This document shows, one piece after another, positions 35,190-43,597 of a stretch of 64,000 bases of DNA. Both the position numbers and the translations under genes were made by a program. The stretch comes from Palleronia marisminoris (GTDB lineage Bacteria; Pseudomonadota; Alphaproteobacteria; Rhodobacterales; Rhodobacteraceae), in assembly GCF_900172315.1 (NCBI RefSeq), contig NZ_FWFV01000007.1, forward strand, positions 62,001-126,000, written 5' to 3'. The notes beneath the pieces are model-generated. The model searched no databases and was not told the origin of the DNA. It worked only from the letters and a program-made list of their open reading frames with translations. Position 1 is the first letter of the stretch; every line of letters starts with the position of its first letter.

Positions 35190-37637
35190 TCAGAACGGGA
35201 CGCGCCAGCGCCGCTCGTCCTCCCGCGTGATCTGGAGGCCCGCGCCCTCCATCAGGCGGGCGGCTTCCTCGGCCAGAAGGCGCTCGGTCCCCGCGCCCTC
35301 GACCGGAACCCGGCCGGCCTCGAGGAACAGCGGCGCGGCCAGTGGCGTGGGGCGATCGGTCGTCACATGGTCGATGCGGCTGGCGGTGCGGGCCAGCATC
35401 TCTTCGATCCGACCGAAATCGACGAGTCCCTTCAGCGCCTCTTCGCGCGTGATGTCGAGCAGCAGGTGCTCGGGGTCGTAGCGGCGCAGCGTATCGTAGA
35501 GGATGTCGGAGGAGAACGCCGCTTGCTTGCCGCTCTTGCGCTGCCCCTGGAGTTGGCGGTCGATCAGCCCGGCGATGACGGCCGACTGCTTGAAGGTCCG
35601 CTTCATCACGGCGTTGCCGCCGAGCCAGGTTTCGAACGCGGCGCGCAAGTCGTCGCTGTCGAACAGGGGGGCGGGGTCGGTTACGCGGTCGAGGCCCCAG
35701 ATCAACGTGGCGTAGTCGGTCGAGACGAAACCAAGGGGGTGCAGGCCGGCGGCCTCCATGCGGGCGGTGACTAAAAGGCCGAGCGTCTGCATCGCGTTGC
35801 GCCCGGCGAAGCCGTAGACGCAGGTGTAGGCGCGGCCGAAGAAGGGGAAGCTTTCAACCAGCAGGCGGTCGGCCTCGGGCAGGCGAGAGCGCTCGCGTTG
35901 CAGGTGGAGCCAGTCGCGCGTGCTTGGTGGCAGTTCGGGCCAGTCGTCCTGGGCGAACATGCGCAGGATGCGGTGGCTGAGCTGGGTGGAGGTGGCGAAT
36001 TTGGTGCCCATGAAGGTCGCGATCCTGGGCGGCTTTTCGGGACGGCGCGAGACCTCGACCGTCATCTCACGCAGGCCCTCGTAGCGCACCACCTCGCCCC
36101 CCATCAGGAACGTGTCGCCGGGCGTGAGGGTGGCCGCGAAGCCTTCCTCGACCTCACCCAGGGGTGTGCCGCCTGTGCCGCGGCGGCCGCGCAGACGCAC
36201 CTTCAAGAGGTCGCTGTCCATGATCGTGCCGATATTCTGCCTGATCCGCAGCGCCCCACGGGGGTCGCGGAGCTGCCAGAGCCCGTCGCGTTCGACCAGC
36301 CGCTGCCACTGGTCGTAGCTGCGCAGGGCGTAGCCGCCCGTGGCGACAAAATCGAGGCAACGGTCGAAATCCGCGCGCGTGAGACTGGCGTATGCCCCGG
36401 CCGTCTTTACCTCGCGGAAGAGGTCGATGTCCGTGAATGAACCCGAGGCGGCGCGGATCAGGATGTGCTGGCAGAGCACGTCGCGGGGACCCGGTCCGCG
36501 CGGGTCGCCGTCGAGGTCGCGGGCCTTCACGGCCTCGAGCGCGGCCACACATTCCACGATCTCGAACCGGTTCGCGGGGACCAGCAGCGCCTTGGAAGGC
36601 GCGTTGTAGCGGTGGTTCGCCCGGCCAATCCGCTGGACCAGCCGCTTGACGTTCTTCGGCGCGCCGATCTGGATCACGAGGTCGACGTTGCCCCAGTCGA
36701 TCCCGAGGTCCAGAGAGCCGGTGCAGACGATGGCGCGCAGGTCTCCGTTCACCATGGCGGCCTCGGTCTTCGTGCGCTGCTCGCGCGAGAGAGAGCCATG
36801 GTGGATGCCGATGGGCAGCGCGTCCTCGTTCTGCAGCCAGAGGTCGTGGAAGAACAACTCGGCCTGGGCGCGGGTGTTGTGGAAGATCAGCGTGGTGCGG
36901 TGGCGGCGCACCTGCTCAAGCACCTCGGGCATGGCGTAGCGCCCGCCGCCGCCGGCCCAAGGGGCGGGGGTCTCGGTCTCCAGCATCGCGATGTCGGGGT
37001 CGGGGCCGGGATCGGCGTAAAGGATCGGGCAGGGATCGGGATGGCGGGCGAGGAAGCTGGCGATGGCGGCCGGATCCTCGACCGTGGCCGAAAGGCCGAC
37101 GCGCTTCAGATCGGGGACCAGGGCCTGCAGGCGGGACAGGGCCAGCATCAGCTGATCGCCGCGCTTCGACTCGGCGAGGGCGTGGATCTCGTCCACCACC
37201 ACGCGACGCAGGCCCGCGAAGATCTTCGGCGCGTCCTCGTAGGACAGCAGCAGGGCGAGGCTCTCGGGCGTGGTCAGCAGGATATGCGGCGGGTCGGCGC
37301 GCTGGCGGCGTTTCTGGGTGTAGCTGGTGTCGCCGGTGCGGTCCTCGATCCGGATGGGCAGGCGCATATCCTCGACCGGGCGGGTCAGGTTGCGCCTTAT
37401 GTCGGTGGCGAGCGCCTTCAGCGGCGAAACGTAGAGCGTATGCAGCCCCGTGCGCTCGCCATCGGCCAGATCCACGAGGCTGGGCAGGAAGCCAGCGAGC
37501 GTCTTGCCCCCGCCGGTCGGCGCGATCAGCAGCAGCGATGGCTCGTCGGCGCGATCCAGCATGTCCTGCTGGTGGGGGTGCACGGTCCAGCCGCGGGTGG
37601 CGAACCAGTCGTGGAATCGGGGGGGCAGGGCGCTCAT
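35190..37637 (-). CDS. Ligase-associated DNA damage response DEXH helicase (Lhr family)
   Basis: An 815-residue superfamily 2 helicase. Motif I is APTGGGKTLAGF near residue 38; DEIH (VVVDEIHALAESKRG) and SAT (RVGLSATVED) follow, and the second RecA domain has FHNTRAQAELFF, TGSLDLGIDW and LVQRIGRANHR. The C-terminal half is the Lhr-type winged-helix and beta region. The start at 37637 (MSALPPRFHDWF) is chosen over a longer frame. It pairs with pdeM downstream and is divergent from a small SDR gene (58-base gap). In the known cassette it acts with a ligase. Confidence 0.92.
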   Translation of the reverse strand: MSALPPRFHDWFATRGWTVHPHQQDMLDRADEPSLLLIAPTGGGKTLAGFLPSLVDLADGERTGLHTLYVSPLKALATDIRRNLTRPVEDMRLPIRIEDRTGDTSYTQKRRQRADPPHILLTTPESLALLLSYEDAPKIFAGLRRVVVDEIHALAESKRGDQLMLALSRLQALVPDLKRVGLSATVEDPAAIASFLARHPDPCPILYADPGPDPDIAMLETETPAPWAGGGGRYAMPEVLEQVRRHRTTLIFHNTRAQAELFFHDLWLQNEDALPIGIHHGSLSREQRTKTEAAMVNGDLRAIVCTGSLDLGIDWGNVDLVIQIGAPKNVKRLVQRIGRANHRYNAPSKALLVPANRFEIVECVAALEAVKARDLDGDPRGPGPRDVLCQHILIRAASGSFTDIDLFREVKTAGAYASLTRADFDRCLDFVATGGYALRSYDQWQRLVERDGLWQLRDPRGALRIRQNIGTIMDSDLLKVRLRGRRGTGGTPLGEVEEGFAATLTPGDTFLMGGEVVRYEGLREMTVEVSRRPEKPPRIATFMGTKFATSTQLSHRILRMFAQDDWPELPPSTRDWLHLQRERSRLPEADRLLVESFPFFGRAYTCVYGFAGRNAMQTLGLLVTARMEAAGLHPLGFVSTDYATLIWGLDRVTDPAPLFDSDDLRAAFETWLGGNAVMKRTFKQSAVIAGLIDRQLQGQRKSGKQAAFSSDILYDTLRRYDPEHLLLDITREEALKGLVDFGRIEEMLARTASRIDHVTTDRPTPLAAPLFLEAGRVPVEGAGTERLLAEEAARLMEGAGLQITREDERRWRVPF

Positions 37638-37695
37638 GATCCGGAACCTAGGGGCGTGCCCGACCATTCGCCATGCGACAGAGGAGGATTGGCCC

Positions 37696-38346
37696 ATGAA
37701 GGTTCTCGTGATCGGTGCGACGGGCGGCGTCGGATCGCGCCTCGTGCCCATGCTGGTCGAGAGCGGCCACGAGGTGCACGGGCTGCACCGCCACCCCGAG
37801 CAGGCCAAGGCGCTGCAGCGGCAGGGCGCGACGCCCCATGCGGGCGACCTGATGGAGATGCAGGTCGCGGACTACCGGGCGGCGGTCCGGGGGATGGACG
37901 CGGTGGTGTTCTCAGCCGGGGCCGGCGGTGCTGGCGAGGCGCAGGCCTCCAGGATCGATGGCGACGCACCCGAGGTTATGGTGCAGGCAATGCAGGCCGA
38001 GGGGGTGGGGCGCCTGGTGGTGGTCTCGGTATTCCCCGAGGCGGGACGGGCCCGTCAGGTCTCGGACACGTTCGAGCACTACATGGCCTGCAAGAAACGC
38101 GCCGATGTTGCGGTCGCGCGCTCCGGCCTCGACTGGGTGATCCTGCGGCCGGGCACATTGATCAGCGAGGACGGCGACGGAGCCGTCACGGCGGCGCGCG
38201 TGGCGCCCTATGGTGACGTCGCCCGCGGCGACGTGGCAGCCGCCATCGCGGCCGTGCTCGAGCGGCCGTGGCTCCGATGGGAAGCTGTCGAGCTAACCGA
38301 CGGGGATGTCCCGGTCGGCGATGCGCTGGACACGTTCCGGCGCTAG
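37696..38346 (+). CDS. NAD(P)-binding SDR family protein (NmrA/YwnB-like)
   Basis: A 216-residue atypical short-chain dehydrogenase. The nucleotide loop is VIGATGGVGSRLVPML, then VFSAGAGGAGEAQ, and DWVILRPGTLISEDGDG near the C-terminus is typical of NAD(P)H-binding (PF13460-type) proteins. The usual YxxxK is replaced by a KKRADVAVARSGLDW segment, as in many members. The start at 37696 follows GAGGAGG by eight bases. Its stop overlaps that of the AAA+ gene on the other strand by four bases. Confidence 0.8.
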   Translation: MKVLVIGATGGVGSRLVPMLVESGHEVHGLHRHPEQAKALQRQGATPHAGDLMEMQVADYRAAVRGMDAVVFSAGAGGAGEAQASRIDGDAPEVMVQAMQAEGVGRLVVVSVFPEAGRARQVSDTFEHYMACKKRADVAVARSGLDWVILRPGTLISEDGDGAVTAARVAPYGDVARGDVAAAIAAVLERPWLRWEAVELTDGDVPVGDALDTFRR

Positions 38347-39650
38347 TGTTCGACCTCGCCGTCCTCGACGAAGAGGTTGGCCCAGGCGCGGTCGATCAGT
38401 GCGGGCGTCATCTGGTTTGGAATCCCCTCGAACGCGCAGATCGAAAGGATCTGGTCGATCAGGAAGACCGGCATGTAATTTGCATATGCGTTGCCGATCT
38501 CGGGGAAGCGGTTTCGCACGAGGTGAACGAGCGACGGCTCGTCCAGCGGCATCCCCTTCTTCTTGGCGACCATGGCGAAGATCCTCAGGAAGTCCTGCTG
38601 GCTGGGCCCGTCGACCTTGATCTTGTAGAAGATCCGGCGCAGCGCGGCCTTGTCGAAGATCTTGTTCGGGTGAAAGTTCGTCGAGAAGATCACGAGCGTG
38701 TCGAACGGGACCTCGAACTTCTCGCCCGATTGCAGGGACAGGATGTCCTTCGATTCCTCGAGCGGCACGATCCACCGGTTGATGAGGGCCTGCGGCGGCT
38801 CTTCCTGACGGCCGAGATCGTCGACGATGAAGACGCCCCCGGTGGATTTCAGCTGCAACGGCGCCTGGTAGGTCCGCGCGACCGGGTTGTAGACGAGGTT
38901 CAGCATGTCGAGCTTCAATTCGCCCCCGGTGATGACGGTCGGCCGCGTGCACAGGACATAGCGCGCGTCATGCCGCTTGCGCAGTCGGAGCGAGGTGTCG
39001 GCGTGGATGTCCTGCTCGACGCTGGTATGGACGATCGGATCGTACACGGTGATGACCTGCCCCGCGTATTCGATCGCCCGGGGGACGTAGATCGAATCGC
39101 CTAGGGCGTCGCGAATTCCGTTCGAGATCGAGGATTTGCCGTTGCCGGGAGGGCCGTACATCAGGATCGACCGGCCGGAACCGACTGCCGGGCCAAGCTG
39201 GTCGAGAAGCGTCGGCGGCAGGACGAGGTGACCCATCGCCTGGGTCAGCCGCTCGCGCGTCATCGTGATGTTGCGGATGGACTGTCGTTCCACCTGCTCG
39301 GCATAGGTGGCCATGGGGACGGGCATCGCGCCGAAATACTCGGACTGGCCGAGGGCATCGAGGGCGCGCGCCTTGCCCGTGTCGGACAGCTGGAACTCCA
39401 TCTCGCCGGTCGAGGTGGCGCGGAGCGTGCCGAGCGCTTCCAACAGGTTCTGCTCGCGCACCAGGTCGATGAGGGCCTGCGTGGTGCCCAGCGGCAGGGC
39501 GATTGTGCGGGCGATCTCGCTCGTGGTTGCGGCGTTTGTGCGGAATACCGTCTTGAGAAGGATGTCGCGCATCATGACGATCGGCAGGCCGACGGCGTCG
39601 AGCGTGCGCGGCGCAGGCGGCTCTACCGGAGGCGGCGTCGGAATGTTCAT
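38343..39650 (-). CDS. AAA+ ATPase at the end of the Tad pilus cluster
   Basis: A 435-residue protein. The N-terminal part has a winged-helix-like region (TNAATTSEIARTIALPLGTTQALIDL). Walker A is MYGPPGNGKSS near residue 166; a Walker B follows at GGVFIVDDLG, and FSTNFHPNKIFDKAALRRIFYKI is a sensor-like segment. The start at 39650 (MNIPTPPP) is preferred, as the only upstream in-frame starts are non-ATG. It reads in the same direction as, and 70 bases after, cpaA, the last clear pilus gene. I know similar ATPases in alphaproteobacteria only as uncharacterised proteins; a role in pilus regulation or assembly is inference. Confidence 0.72.
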   Translation of the reverse strand: MNIPTPPPVEPPAPRTLDAVGLPIVMMRDILLKTVFRTNAATTSEIARTIALPLGTTQALIDLVREQNLLEALGTLRATSTGEMEFQLSDTGKARALDALGQSEYFGAMPVPMATYAEQVERQSIRNITMTRERLTQAMGHLVLPPTLLDQLGPAVGSGRSILMYGPPGNGKSSISNGIRDALGDSIYVPRAIEYAGQVITVYDPIVHTSVEQDIHADTSLRLRKRHDARYVLCTRPTVITGGELKLDMLNLVYNPVARTYQAPLQLKSTGGVFIVDDLGRQEEPPQALINRWIVPLEESKDILSLQSGEKFEVPFDTLVIFSTNFHPNKIFDKAALRRIFYKIKVDGPSQQDFLRIFAMVAKKKGMPLDEPSLVHLVRNRFPEIGNAYANYMPVFLIDQILSICAFEGIPNQMTPALIDRAWANLFVEDGEVEH

Positions 39651-39720
39651 CGGATCATCCCCCGTGTCTTCCAAGCGGATGTTGCGCAATGCCTGTGCCC
39701 GGAATGTGGCCGAATGGCGA

Positions 39721-40227
39721 TCAGCCGAAGGCAGCTACCGCCAAATACAGCGACAGGGTCGGCCCGAGCCCAAGGCCCATCGGGAACTTCCGTGCGCCCC
39801 AGCTTTTCCAACGGGGCGCGAGGCGCGTCACCTGCGGGATGCGCCGGGCGCTACGGTGCAGCGCGACCGCCATGAGCAACATCACCGACAGCAGAACCAG
39901 AACAGCATAGGCGTCCGGAAGGAGGACGAAGGGAGCCGCGGCCGCAAGGAACTTGGCGTCGCCCGCCCCCATCGCGCGGGCCAGGTTCAGGGCAAACCCG
40001 ACCGCCAGCATGACGAGCCCCTGCACGATCTGCCACAAGTACAGGTCGAGCGGCAGGACGAGCGGACCGATGACGAGGAAGATTGCCGCCAGCGTCAGGA
40101 CAGCAGCATTCCGGATCTTCATGTGGCGCAGGTCCGACAGCGCCACCCAGCCGCAGGCCGGAAGCGTGAGGATGAAGAAGATCGCTGCCGCGCGGTCAGG
40201 CAGGGCGAAATCGACCGGCAGCGGCAT
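39721..40227 (-). CDS. cpaA: Prepilin peptidase CpaA/TadV
   Basis: A 168-residue type IV prepilin-like aspartyl protease with five to six membrane helices. The two catalytic aspartates are in SDLRHMKIRN and GAGDAKFLAAA. The protein lacks the N-methylation domain, as expected for the TadV/CpaA form. It processes the Flp pilins encoded at the other end of the cluster. Its ATG shares one base with the stop of the TPR gene (TGATG). Confidence 0.9.
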   Translation of the reverse strand: MPLPVDFALPDRAAAIFFILTLPACGWVALSDLRHMKIRNAAVLTLAAIFLVIGPLVLPLDLYLWQIVQGLVMLAVGFALNLARAMGAGDAKFLAAAAPFVLLPDAYAVLVLLSVMLLMAVALHRSARRIPQVTRLAPRWKSWGARKFPMGLGLGPTLSLYLAVAAFG

Positions 40228-41087
40228 CAGTTCGTCACGTTGGAGCCGAGCGCGTCGAGCGCCACCTGCGCGGCGTCGAAATGTTGCGGATGGGTGTCGA
40301 TCGCGTCGCGCAGAAGACCCTCGCCAACCGAGACGTCGCCCTGCTTGATCGCGGACAACGCGAGGGTGTGCAGAAGCTGCGCACGTTCGACTTGCGACAT
40401 CTGAACGACCGGCAGCTCGTAGTTGCGCTGGGACCCGCGGGCCAGGGCGAGGTTGTTCTTGGCCGTGAACAGGCCGGGCTCGTAGCTGAGCGCCTCGGCG
40501 AACAGGCTCTCAGCCTCGGTCGGCTGCCCCCGGCTAAGCTTGGAGAAGCCCCAGTTGTTCAGCGTGCCGGCCGGCTGCGTCGTCAGGCCAACGGCCGTCT
40601 GATAGAGGCTGTCCGCCGCGGTCCAGTCTCCCCGGCTGTCGGCGATCATCGCCTCGAGCCGGTAGCGCTGGAACGTTCGGTGACTGTCCGGGACACGCGC
40701 GAGTTGCGCCGAGGCCGAGGCCCAGTCGTCCGAGCGTATCAGCGCGTCCGCAAGCGCCAGACGGTCATCGGGTTCGGCCCCGCGACTTTCGGCCACACGG
40801 GCCCAGACGCTGGCGGCCTGTCCCGGCTGCTTGGCGCGGATCAAGGCTTGGGCGAGCCCGCGTTGCAGGTCGATCCGGTCGGGATTGTCGGCGACGGCCT
40901 TGCGGAAATACTGGACCGCCTCGCGAGGATCCGACGACGCCAGCATGACCTGGTTCAGATTTGCCGAGTCGACGACGTTCAGGTCCTTCAGGGCGCGATC
41001 GACATCCGCGTTGCCCGACCTACCGCCGCAGGCCGACAGCGTCATGACTCCGCCGAGGCAGAGCGCGAGTATGAGGGTGTGGCGCAT
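40227..41087 (-). CDS. TPR-repeat lipoprotein of the Tad cluster
   Basis: A 286-residue protein with a lipoprotein signal (LILALCLGGVMTLSAC, lipobox LSAC) and TPR-like repeats: REAVQYFRKAVADNPDRIDLQRGLAQAL, PAGTLNNWGFSKLSRGQPTEAESLFAEAL, and RAQLLHTLALSAIKQGDVSVGEGLL. It corresponds to the second TPR protein often found after TadD. The start at 41087 (MRHTLILAL) gives the signal peptide. It probably acts as an outer-membrane pilotin-like assembly factor, by analogy with TadD. Confidence 0.8.
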   Translation of the reverse strand: MRHTLILALCLGGVMTLSACGGRSGNADVDRALKDLNVVDSANLNQVMLASSDPREAVQYFRKAVADNPDRIDLQRGLAQALIRAKQPGQAASVWARVAESRGAEPDDRLALADALIRSDDWASASAQLARVPDSHRTFQRYRLEAMIADSRGDWTAADSLYQTAVGLTTQPAGTLNNWGFSKLSRGQPTEAESLFAEALSYEPGLFTAKNNLALARGSQRNYELPVVQMSQVERAQLLHTLALSAIKQGDVSVGEGLLRDAIDTHPQHFDAAQVALDALGSNVTN

Positions 41088-41124
41088 GGGTGCGTCCTTG
41101 CTGCTCGAAAACGACTCCGTTTCC

Positions 41125-41646
41125 TCAGCCGGGCGAGACAAGCCGGTAGCTGCCGTTCCCGCGCCTTTCGAGGGCGAAGCTCTCTTTTTCGGGTTCAGTG
41201 TAAGCATCGGTCCCCAATTTGGACAGCGCACGAGTGAGATTGGCGCGGATGTCGTCACTTTGGCCACTGTCGGCGGCAAAGGCGGCCCTGAACTGAAGCT
41301 CTGCCTCGGCCACGCGACCGGTCTCCATCAGGACGACGCCAAGGTTGTTGAGGGCGGGAACGAAGGTGGGATCGGCCTCGATCGCGCGCCGGAACAGATC
41401 CTCTGCCTGACCCAGCCGGCCCATCCGAAGCGACGAGGTTCCGAGAGCGGTCAGCACCTCGGGCGTCATGCCGCTTTCGGCCGCCTCGCGCAGATAGGCC
41501 TTGCGCGCGAGCTCGAACTCACCGGCCTTCATCAGACGGTTGCCGACGGTCAGTTCGTCCACCGCTTCCGCGCCACCGTCCATTCCGGGCATGCCCCCAC
41601 AGGCGGCTAGCGCGAAAGCGACGAGGAGGGGGGCGAGGCGGGTCAT
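41125..41646 (-). CDS. tadD: TPR-repeat lipoprotein, TadD-like
   Basis: A 173-residue protein with a lipoprotein signal (LAPLLVAFALAAC) and about three TPR repeats (ELTVGNRLMKAGEFELARKAYLREA, PEVLTALGTSSLRMGRLGQAEDLFRRAI, PALNNLGVVLMETGRVAEAELQFRAAF). The start at 41646 shares one base with the tadC stop (TGATG). TadD-type proteins help secretin assembly in other bacteria. It is followed after 37 bases by the second TPR gene. Confidence 0.82.
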   Translation of the reverse strand: MTRLAPLLVAFALAACGGMPGMDGGAEAVDELTVGNRLMKAGEFELARKAYLREAAESGMTPEVLTALGTSSLRMGRLGQAEDLFRRAIEADPTFVPALNNLGVVLMETGRVAEAELQFRAAFAADSGQSDDIRANLTRALSKLGTDAYTEPEKESFALERRGNGSYRLVSPG

Positions 41647-42617
41647 CACTCGAATTTGGCGAAAGTCTCGATGATATTGTAGACCGACGGGCCGAGCAGC
41701 ATGATCAGCAGCGGCGGGACCGTCAGCATCATCGTGGCCAGCGTCATCTTCGTAGGCAAGGTGTTCGCCTTCTCCTCGGCGCGCATCACGCGCTTGTCCC
41801 GCATCTCGGCCGCGTAGACCCGCAAGGCTTCGGCAATCGAAGTACCGAAGGCCGCCGACTGGATCAGGACGGTCACGAAGTTCGACACGTCGGTCACGCC
41901 CGCACGCTCGCCCATGTCCTTCAGAACCTGCGCCTTGTCCTTGCCCGCCCGGATCTCCTGCGTGACGGTTTCGTACTCGTCGGCCAGGGCGGGATATCCC
42001 GCCCGGATCTCGCGCGCGACCCGCCCGATGGACTGGTCCATCGATTGCCCGGCCTCGACGCAGACCAGCATCATGTCCAGCGAGTCGGGGAAGCCGTTGG
42101 TGATCTCTTCCTGGCGTTGCTGAAGGCGCTTGGTAACCCAGTATTTCGGAAGCATGTACCCCGCCCCACCCGGAAGGAGCGTGTAGAGGATCATGGAATT
42201 CATGCTCATCTCGCCATCTGCCGAGACGAGCAGGGTGTAGGCAAGGCCAAGGGCAAGGAACGTGATCCCGAGGAAGAACTGAGCGAAATGGTACACGCGG
42301 ACCGCTTTCTGGCCACGGTAGCCGGCGCGCACGAGCTTGAGCTTGATGGCCGAGAATTCCTCGGCGTCCTGCGGCTCGAGGAAGGTCGAATAGCGCTCGA
42401 GCTTGTCCACCTTTCCACCATCGCGCCGGAGGCTCTGGCCTTCGGGGCGCGCGCGCGCCTCTTTCGCCCTGCGGGCGAACTTGTCCATCGGGTCCGGGCG
42501 CCTGCTGACCATGAGGACGCCGCCGAGGGCCAGGAGGACGAAGGCGAGAAATCCGGGAACGATCAGGGGCCCCAGCGGGCCGAACAGGTCGGTGAGAAGG
42601 GTGGTGATCGCATCCAT
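41646..42617 (-). CDS. tadC: Tad pilus inner membrane platform protein TadC
   Basis: A 323-residue type II secretion F-domain protein. Membrane helices are seen at about residues 18-36, 112-150 (HFAQFFLGITFLALGLAYTLLV and ILYTLLPGGAGYMLP) and 285-315 (MTLATMMLTVPPLLIMLLGPSV). The cytosolic F domain contains FPDSLDMMLVCVEAGQSMDQSIGRVAREI. It forms the inner membrane platform with TadB. The gap to tadB is seven bases. Confidence 0.92.
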   Translation of the reverse strand: MDAITTLLTDLFGPLGPLIVPGFLAFVLLALGGVLMVSRRPDPMDKFARRAKEARARPEGQSLRRDGGKVDKLERYSTFLEPQDAEEFSAIKLKLVRAGYRGQKAVRVYHFAQFFLGITFLALGLAYTLLVSADGEMSMNSMILYTLLPGGAGYMLPKYWVTKRLQQRQEEITNGFPDSLDMMLVCVEAGQSMDQSIGRVAREIRAGYPALADEYETVTQEIRAGKDKAQVLKDMGERAGVTDVSNFVTVLIQSAAFGTSIAEALRVYAAEMRDKRVMRAEEKANTLPTKMTLATMMLTVPPLLIMLLGPSVYNIIETFAKFE

Positions 42618-42624
42618 GGGGGCC

Positions 42625-43593
42625 TCAGACCTTGATGTTCACGAGCGAGCGCATGACGAACAGGTTCACCACGAGGAACCCTGCGACGACGAGGCAGGCG
42701 GGGACGAAATATGCCGTCTGCTTCACGTCGTCGAAATAGTCGGGTTTGATCATCATGATGACCATGATCGCGACCACCGGGAAGCCGGACAGGAACATGC
42801 CGGACCATTTCGCCTCGGCGGTGATGGCCTTCACGCGGCGGAACAACTTGAACCGCGAGCGGATCACCTTGGCCAGGCCGTCCAGCACCTCGGCCAGATT
42901 GCCGCCCGATTGCTGCTGGATAGTCACGGCGACGGCGAGGAACCGCAGGTCCTGCATGTCCAGCCGCTCGGCCATCGCCTTCAGCGCCTCGCCGGTGTCG
43001 CGACCATAGGCGGCCTCGTCCGCGATCACGCCCATCTCCGATCCCAGCGGATCGGGAACCTCCTTCGCGACGGCGCCGAGGGCCGACGAGAACGGATGCC
43101 CGACCCGGAGCGACCGCACCATGAGCTCGACCGCATCGGGAAGCTGCTCTTCGATCATCGCCATGCGCTTCTTGGCCTTGTTGTTGACCCAGACGACGAC
43201 GCCGCCGACGCCGATGGCGACCGCGCAGACGATCCTGATCGGCGTATCCGCCCCGGTCCCGAGGGTCAGCGCCACGTAGGCGACCATCGACAGCACCGCC
43301 ATGATCATCATCAGCTGTGTCGGCGTGAAGGCGATGTTGGCCTTCTGTGCCTTCGTGGCCAGCAGCGCATAGATCGGCAGCTTCTGGCCGTTCATGTGCT
43401 GGGTCATCTCCTTGCGGAGCTGGTCGAGCACCTGTTCGCGCCCCTTGCCCTTCTCGAGCATCTCGATCCGGCGGTTCACCCGGCTGTTGAGCGAGATCGA
43501 CTTGCCGAAGGCTGTCAGGTAGATGCCTTCGACGAGCAGCAGGACGGCCACGAAGATGACGCCGTAGACGATCAGTTCGACGGGGATCTGCAT
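42625..43593 (-). CDS. tadB: Tad pilus inner membrane platform protein TadB
   Basis: A 322-residue type II secretion F-domain protein. An N-terminal helix (VELIVYGVIFVAVLLLVEGIYL), a pair of helices around residues 95-130, and a C-terminal pair (GMFLSGFPVVAIMVIMMI and YFVPACLVVAGFLVVNLFVM) flank the F domain (LPDAVELMVRSLRVGHPFSSALGAVAKEV). It is paired with TadC and follows tadA by four bases. Confidence 0.92.
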   Translation of the reverse strand: MQIPVELIVYGVIFVAVLLLVEGIYLTAFGKSISLNSRVNRRIEMLEKGKGREQVLDQLRKEMTQHMNGQKLPIYALLATKAQKANIAFTPTQLMMIMAVLSMVAYVALTLGTGADTPIRIVCAVAIGVGGVVVWVNNKAKKRMAMIEEQLPDAVELMVRSLRVGHPFSSALGAVAKEVPDPLGSEMGVIADEAAYGRDTGEALKAMAERLDMQDLRFLAVAVTIQQQSGGNLAEVLDGLAKVIRSRFKLFRRVKAITAEAKWSGMFLSGFPVVAIMVIMMIKPDYFDDVKQTAYFVPACLVVAGFLVVNLFVMRSLVNIKV

Positions 43594-43597
43594 CCGT

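Noticed and set aside
41125-41649. GTG at 41649 as the tadD start
   Set aside because: ATG directly after it shares a base with the tadC stop (TGATG), the usual coupling in this cluster.
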